This document shows, piece by piece, positions 59,901 to 64,000 of a stretch of DNA of 64,000 nt. The stretch spans positions 76,814,683-76,878,682 of the forward strand of contig NC_050096.1 in assembly GCF_902167145.1 (NCBI RefSeq). Reading direction: 5' to 3'. The position numbers and the translations under genes were made by a program. Within the stretch, counting starts at the first letter, position 1; each line of letters opens with the position of its first letter. The notes beneath the pieces are model-generated. The model did not search any database. It had not been told where the DNA came from and saw nothing but the letters and a program-made list of their open reading frames with translations. Source of the stretch: Zea mays (taxonomy: Eukaryota > Streptophyta > Magnoliopsida > Poales > Poaceae).

Positions 59901-60605
59901 GCCATTCACCTTGGTAGTGTCTAAGGTCCTAGCTAACCCTGGCGACATGGGAAACACGACTTGTGGGTAAAGGGTACAACCTCTGCAGAGTGTAAAACTA
60001 GTATACTAGCCGAGCTCACGGTCATGAGCAGCTCAGGACTCTCTGATGATTAAATTATGGAACCTAAACTCAATTTGTCATTTGCATTTGCCTGGGATTT
60101 GTTATTAATTTTGTTTATTATTATTATGGTTTGGTACCTACTTATACTTAGTAATTGCTAAAAAAATTTTGACCAACTTTAAAAGCAATGCTCAGCTTTA
60201 ACCATTCTCTTTGGTAAGCCTTACACTTCATGAGCTCCCACCTTTGGTGAGTTCATGCCACATTATTCCCCACAACTTGTTGAGCGATGAACATGTGTGA
60301 GCTCACCCTTGCTGTCTCACACCCTCCCATAGGTCAAGAACAGGTATCACTGGATGAGGCACATGGTGGATGTTGCGCTGGGTTCGTGAGAGGTCTAGGT
60401 CGTCGTCTTCCAGTTGACTTTCTGGCGCCAAGGATGGATTTTAGATCCTGTTATATTTATATTTTATTTTTGTAAGTCTTCCGCTATGTAATAATTACTC
60501 TAATTATTGTGACATTTATCTCTATACACTCTGTTATTATATATGTTGTCTTCTTGGCACATGTATGAGATGCACCCGACTTTGTCCCCTTAAAATCGGG
60601 TGACA
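56906..60605 (+). repeat. E6 3' LTR
   Basis: 3700 bp, TGTAAACCC to GGTGACA. It lacks two bases present in the 5' LTR end (GGGTGTGACA). It shows the uninterrupted sequence at the E7 target. Differences from the 5' LTR are concentrated in the GC-rich part (around 57740-58110). Confidence 0.9.
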
Positions 60606-62532
60606 CATTTTTCATTCTACAGATTTACAACGACGTTTGGCTGAAAAGTTGTTTACTTACTTATTATTAAAGCCGGATAGAAAATGTGTCGCTGATGCAG
60701 CCATGTCTACACAAAACAGCTCAACCGTTAGATTCCAAAACTATGACCACAAGGGCCTTCCACCCACGCGAAAGGGTGTCTCTCCAGCTACTGCGAATCT
60801 AGAACATTCGACACTCCAGCTGAAGAATTGGTCGCGATAACAGCGCCCTCTGCCTCTCTCCTAGTGATGTCTCCATCGTCGTCGTCCCCCTTTGCTTCCC
60901 TCCCAAGTCCCAAGTCCCAACGCCATGTTACCATGTTCACCGCCCTCTGCCTCCACACCATCTCCGTCGGCCGGCCAGCCCCGTCGCCCACACGAAGACA
61001 GTTCTCAGCTCGTCTAATGCTCAACTGCCGAAGCCATTGGAGAGGCGATCTTATAAGTCCCCGGTGATGATGCGACTGTTGTAGCACACGGAGCGCGCGG
61101 GCTCGCCGAAAACCTGCAGTGTCTTTCCAAGCGTGGCCACCCAGGCCCGTCACCTTCGCTGTCCCGGTCCTGTCTCGCGACTGCTGGTCCTGTGCGCCAT
61201 CCCTGGACGCCCACGCCGTCGACGCCACGGACACCTCATAGGTAATCAAGATCCCTGTGCAACTCTTGATTGCTAGATGGATGCATATCTCTTGCTGCTT
61301 GTGAGGATACCAGCGTCCATCAACGCTTCCCCAGTAGATTCAGACCCGTTGGACTTGGACATTGTGGAAACCTACATATTGTGGCCTCCAATTTTGTTAT
61401 TTTTTTATGAACGCGATAGCCATCCGTTCTTATGATGCACATGGTCTTAGGTTCACGAAATGTGCCATGATCTGAACTTTAAATCTGGTTTGAGTTCTCT
61501 AAAGGCCTTTGGTAGTATTGCTACAGCCAGTACCCTGTTTGGCCTTCTACATAGCCGCGTTGTACACAACATTTTTTTGCATTTGTTCAGTTCTTTTTCT
61601 TCTTCTTCTTTGCGGTATGCTGATTTAGAACCGCATGGAATAAGGATGTCAGCACATTCTACACTGAATAATGAACCTATCATTCGTCTGTATCAGCAGG
61701 CCATAAACTGCTTTACCTAACTGTGGACCGTCGTTTCTTTAATCATATTGATGGCCACCTTTTGTTTTTTAAGAAGAAATTAAAGATCATGCTCCAGTCT
61801 GCAGCACTATTCCTAAACGGTATAAAAGCACCTGTACTGGTCTTCACCAAGCGAGCACCTCAGTCGCCAACACCTACCGTCACAATGGAGGATGGAGGGT
61901 TAGTCAGGGAGGCCAGCTGGGCCGGGTTCGACTTGCTACCCCATGGCTAGGAGCCGGAGGTCGTAGCGCAGCTGTTCCACGCCCAGCATGAGTTGCCTTG
62001 GTCCGATCAAAGCTTCTTATGTACGGTGACAACAACATGCCTCATATTCTTTTGGCAATTTGCATTGCTTTTAAAAAATCTACTTCTTTCACTAAAAACT
62101 TCCTTATCCATGTGATATCTGATGGATTCTACATATCTCCAAAATTGCTACTGGGCAATACTCAGCCTTCCCTATTCTTTTACCTCCACCTCCCCTTTAA
62201 CTGATATGTCCACCTTTTCAGGTTATTTCGGCTATTTCATTTTTAATGATTGTATGTATGCGTGCCTATGTATGATAAAAAACAATGTCGTTTTTTTTGC
62301 CATTGTATTGTTTCCTGTGCTCTATATCTTTAATGACTTTTATGGGATTTCCTTAGATAGCTCCCTCCATTATTTATTTGTCGTGTTTTAGTTCAAAAAT
62401 AAACTACCGATGACAAATATTCGAGAATGGAATTAGTATATAATGGCTGATTATGACTATCTTGTTTAAAACTATTTGTTCCCAACTTAATGGACATCTC
62501 GAGGACCAAATCGACACATTAAAGAGTTATAG
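60606..62532. other. Unclassified target DNA right of E6
   Basis: No gene I recognise. The left edge, tttcattctacag, looks like a splice acceptor. A 153-codon minus-strand frame (60788-61249) and an 86-codon plus frame (61460-61720) have no motif I know. The pyrimidine run and YADLEPHGIRMSAHST at about 61595-61660 could be exon-like. Perhaps fragments of a host gene, a captured gene or an old transposon. Confidence 0.3.
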
Positions 62533-63201
62533 TGTTATGGTCGCTAGATCGGTGAGGGATTGGAGAGAGGTATCGATGGACAGGAACGTCGGCTGGGGGC
62601 CTCTGCCCACGGCCGAGAAAGATGAGGGTTTCTCCCTTCTAATTCTTGTCTACTTTATTTCTCATCCATTAATTACATAAATAGGCTAGCTGGCTGCCCC
62701 TATCTAGCTAGAGATCCTTATCTCCTTAAAACTCTCCTAAAAACTCTCAACAAACTATTAACTGAGAGCATCTCCAACAATGCCTCAAATTAGTGCCTCA
62801 AATTGAAATATAGGGCTTTACACAGGAAAAACTACTCCAACAGTGCCCTATTTCAAAAAATTTTGTCAAAAAATTATAGGGCACCCTCTCAAGTGACTCA
62901 AATATACTACACCGTAGTAGGCTGCCCTATAATCTAGATTTGGGGCTTTACTGTTGGAGCGGAGTGTTTTATTGGTGCCCTAAATTCTATAAAATATACT
63001 TATTTTCAAATTATAGGGTATTTTTATAGGTCACGCTGTTGGAGATGCTCTGATAACCTTCCTAAATAATCTCAACTAATCTCCTAAATAATCTCAACTA
63101 ATGTTCTAATCTTATCTCTAACTATCCTTATCTAATTCCCCTTGGAAGGCCTATGGTTGCTGCTGCCGCATCCCCTCCGTGGGCCTCCTTAGGCCCTAAC
63201 A
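62533..63201 (-). repeat. E11 3' LTR, split by a MITE
   Basis: 669 bp with TGTTA/TAACA ends. About 383 bp without the MITE at 62766-63050. It includes an AATAAA-like signal on the minus strand (gaaataaagtagac near 62650-62663). Confidence 0.65.
62766..63050. mobile_element. MITE with GAGCATCTCCAAC terminal inverted repeats
   Basis: 285 bp, AT-rich. It begins GAGCATCTCCAACA and ends with the inverse, GTTGGAGATGCTC. Flanked by tga on both sides (62763-62765 and 63051-63053), possibly a 3-bp TSD. No ORF. This TIR is common in grass MITEs; I do not assign a superfamily. Confidence 0.8.
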
Positions 63202-63242
63202 CTGCACCCCTCCTGGACAAGCAGCTCGTCCTCAAGCTGCAA
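63189..63242 (-). pseudogene. E11 pol C-terminal remnant
   Basis: Read on the minus strand this gives QLEDELLVQEGCSVRA and a TAA inside the LTR (63189-63191). The LEDELL block is typical of the chromovirus Pol C-terminus in grasses. The stop is supplied by the LTR itself. Confidence 0.6.
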
Positions 63243-63423
63243 CATGACGGGTGCTCAAAGACGGAGTTTACTTGACTCAAATCCAGACACCTAGAAGACA
63301 AGCCTTTTACATCTTGGCTTATCTTATTATTTCGAATCTGGTTTTTTTGACCCCATAAGATAAGGCGGACACCCTCCGCGCATTGGACTTGCATGTGTGT
63401 AGCCCACCTGGATCTCATGGATG

Positions 63424-63948
63424 CTATCTGGATGAAAAGGGAGCACATGGACGGGCACCTGGAGTAGATCGCAGCAATAACCAGCGGAGGCGCCCTTGTG
63501 GCGGCCAGTAGCGGAATGTGGTGGCACTAAATAGTACGCCCTTGCCGATGCCGAGGGGAGTGCCTTTCCTACCGCCGCTGCCGTAGAGTTGAAGTTCATC
63601 GCCCGCGGGACATGTACCATGCTCACACTTGGAGATTGCGGCCCGGTACTGCTGCTGATGGCCGTCCGACAGGGCGAGGTCGTGCCCCCGTGTGCCGAGG
63701 TCAACCGTCACCAAGGCTGCCTCGAGCATCTGTCGGTGCATCTCCCGCACTCTCCGTCGTGTAAGGAAGCCACGAGCAGCAGCTTGTATGCCCACAGCCG
63801 CCGACGTCTGGAGCCGTGCGGACAACGCCAGCTGGTGCTGCTCATGTTGAACTACTGCCTTGATTTGCAGCAGCCCTTGCTCAACCTTCTAGAGCGTGGC
63901 TTGCATCTTTGCGAGATCAGCCCTTATGTTGGTCCACAAATTCCCCAT
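63424..63948 (-). pseudogene. E11 gag-like ORF with an IQ motif
   Basis: One frame from ATG 63946-63948 (MGNLWTNIRADLAKMQ) with a TAG at codon 20 (63889-63891), then open to 63424. It holds IQAAARGFLTRR, an exact fit to the IQ consensus (IQxxxRGxxxR), within a helical N-terminal region. I recall similar IQ-like repeats in grass Gypsy Gag-type proteins, but not a named family. The C-terminal part lacks any motif I know. An IQ motif would normally bind calmodulin; here that is only a prediction. Confidence 0.5.
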
Positions 63949-64000
63949 CGATGGAGCTGGTGATTGCTGACCTGTGGCTGCCCCTAGTGGCGTCGCCCAT

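Larger units (their letters stand above)
16773..60605 (+). mobile_element. E6: Tekay/Del-type chromovirus, host of nested insertions
   Basis: A plus-strand Ty3/Gypsy element. LTRs are 3.7 kb: the 5' copy is 16773-17614 plus 30577-33448, the 3' copy is 56906-60605. The PBS is at 33453 and the PPT is before 56906. The internal region left after removing E8 is only ~3.6 kb (33449-35142 and 54990-56905). It lacks gag and has many frameshifts. A C-terminal chromodomain-like end and long LTRs point to the Tekay/Del clade (Prem1, tekay and xilon-diguus relatives in maize). TSDs are imperfect: cattc left, cattt right. E7 lies in its 5' LTR and E8 in its RNase H region. Confidence 0.85.
62533..64000 (-). 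mobile_element. E11: 3' end of an internally deleted Gypsy element (minus)
   Basis: On the minus strand the internal region (63202-64000) leads into an LTR starting TGTTAGGGCC (63201) and ending CCATAACA (62533). The left flank tatag (62528-62532) is one expected TSD copy. A gag-like frame sits only a few hundred bases from the last codons of pol, so most of pol is missing. Continues beyond the window. Confidence 0.65.

Overview
This window looks like intergenic DNA from maize (Zea mays) or a very close relative. It is almost entirely nested LTR retrotransposons. The evidence is Opie/Ji-type Sirevirus LTRs full of CACCGGAC/GTCCGGTG palindromes, a 13-kb Huck/flip-like Tat element, a Grande-like 3' end, and several Tekay/Del-type chromoviruses with LTRs of 3.2-3.8 kb. 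I found no intact single-copy host gene. Family names come from memory of LTR ends and protein motifs, so treat them as tentative. Element boundaries are firmer, because most are backed by TG...CA ends plus target-site duplications (TSDs).

Layout, with the labels used below. 1-1789: E1, the 3' end of a plus-strand Opie-like Sirevirus, inserted into E2. 1790-3615: E2, the 5' end (gag start, PBS, 5' LTR) of a minus-strand Copia element. 3616-4104 and 13054-14815: AT-rich target DNA, perhaps an old minus-strand Gypsy LTR (E4). 4110-13048: E3, a complete young Ji/Opie-like Sirevirus with TSD cactt and open gag and pol frames. 14816-16491: E5, the 3' end of a Grande-like Tat element carrying an antisense ORF. 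16773-60605: E6, a degenerate Tekay-type chromovirus with 3.7-kb LTRs. E7 (17615-30576), a full-length but mutated Tat element, sits in the 5' LTR of E6. E8 (35143-54984), a second Tekay-type chromovirus, sits in the E6 RNase H region (TSD catgt). The E8 pol gene is itself split by two solo LTRs, E9 (42517-45998, plus, TSD cagct) and E10 (46329-50089, minus, TSD ccaca). 60606-62532 is unclassified target DNA. 62533-64000 is E11, the 3' end of a minus-strand internally deleted Gypsy element whose LTR carries a ~285-bp MITE.

Insertion order follows from the nesting: E9 and E10 are younger than E8, E8 and E7 are younger than E6, and the MITE is younger than E11. E3 is the only element whose proteins look producible: Gag, then PR-IN-RT-RNase H in a second frame. 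In E7 and E8 the reading frames are largely preserved and most stops are explained by C-to-T or G-to-A change, often CAG to TAG. This fits decay by cytosine methylation at CHG sites.

Most interesting are: antisense ORFs with their own TATA boxes at the 3' ends of both Tat elements; an uncharacterised ORF upstream of gag in E8; an array of ~56-bp CpG-rich hairpin repeats in the E8 LTRs; paired palindromes of fixed arms but variable centre in the Sirevirus LTRs; a core sequence shared by four otherwise different LTRs; and an IQ-motif gag-like protein in E11. No CRISPR array, rRNA or organelle DNA was seen.
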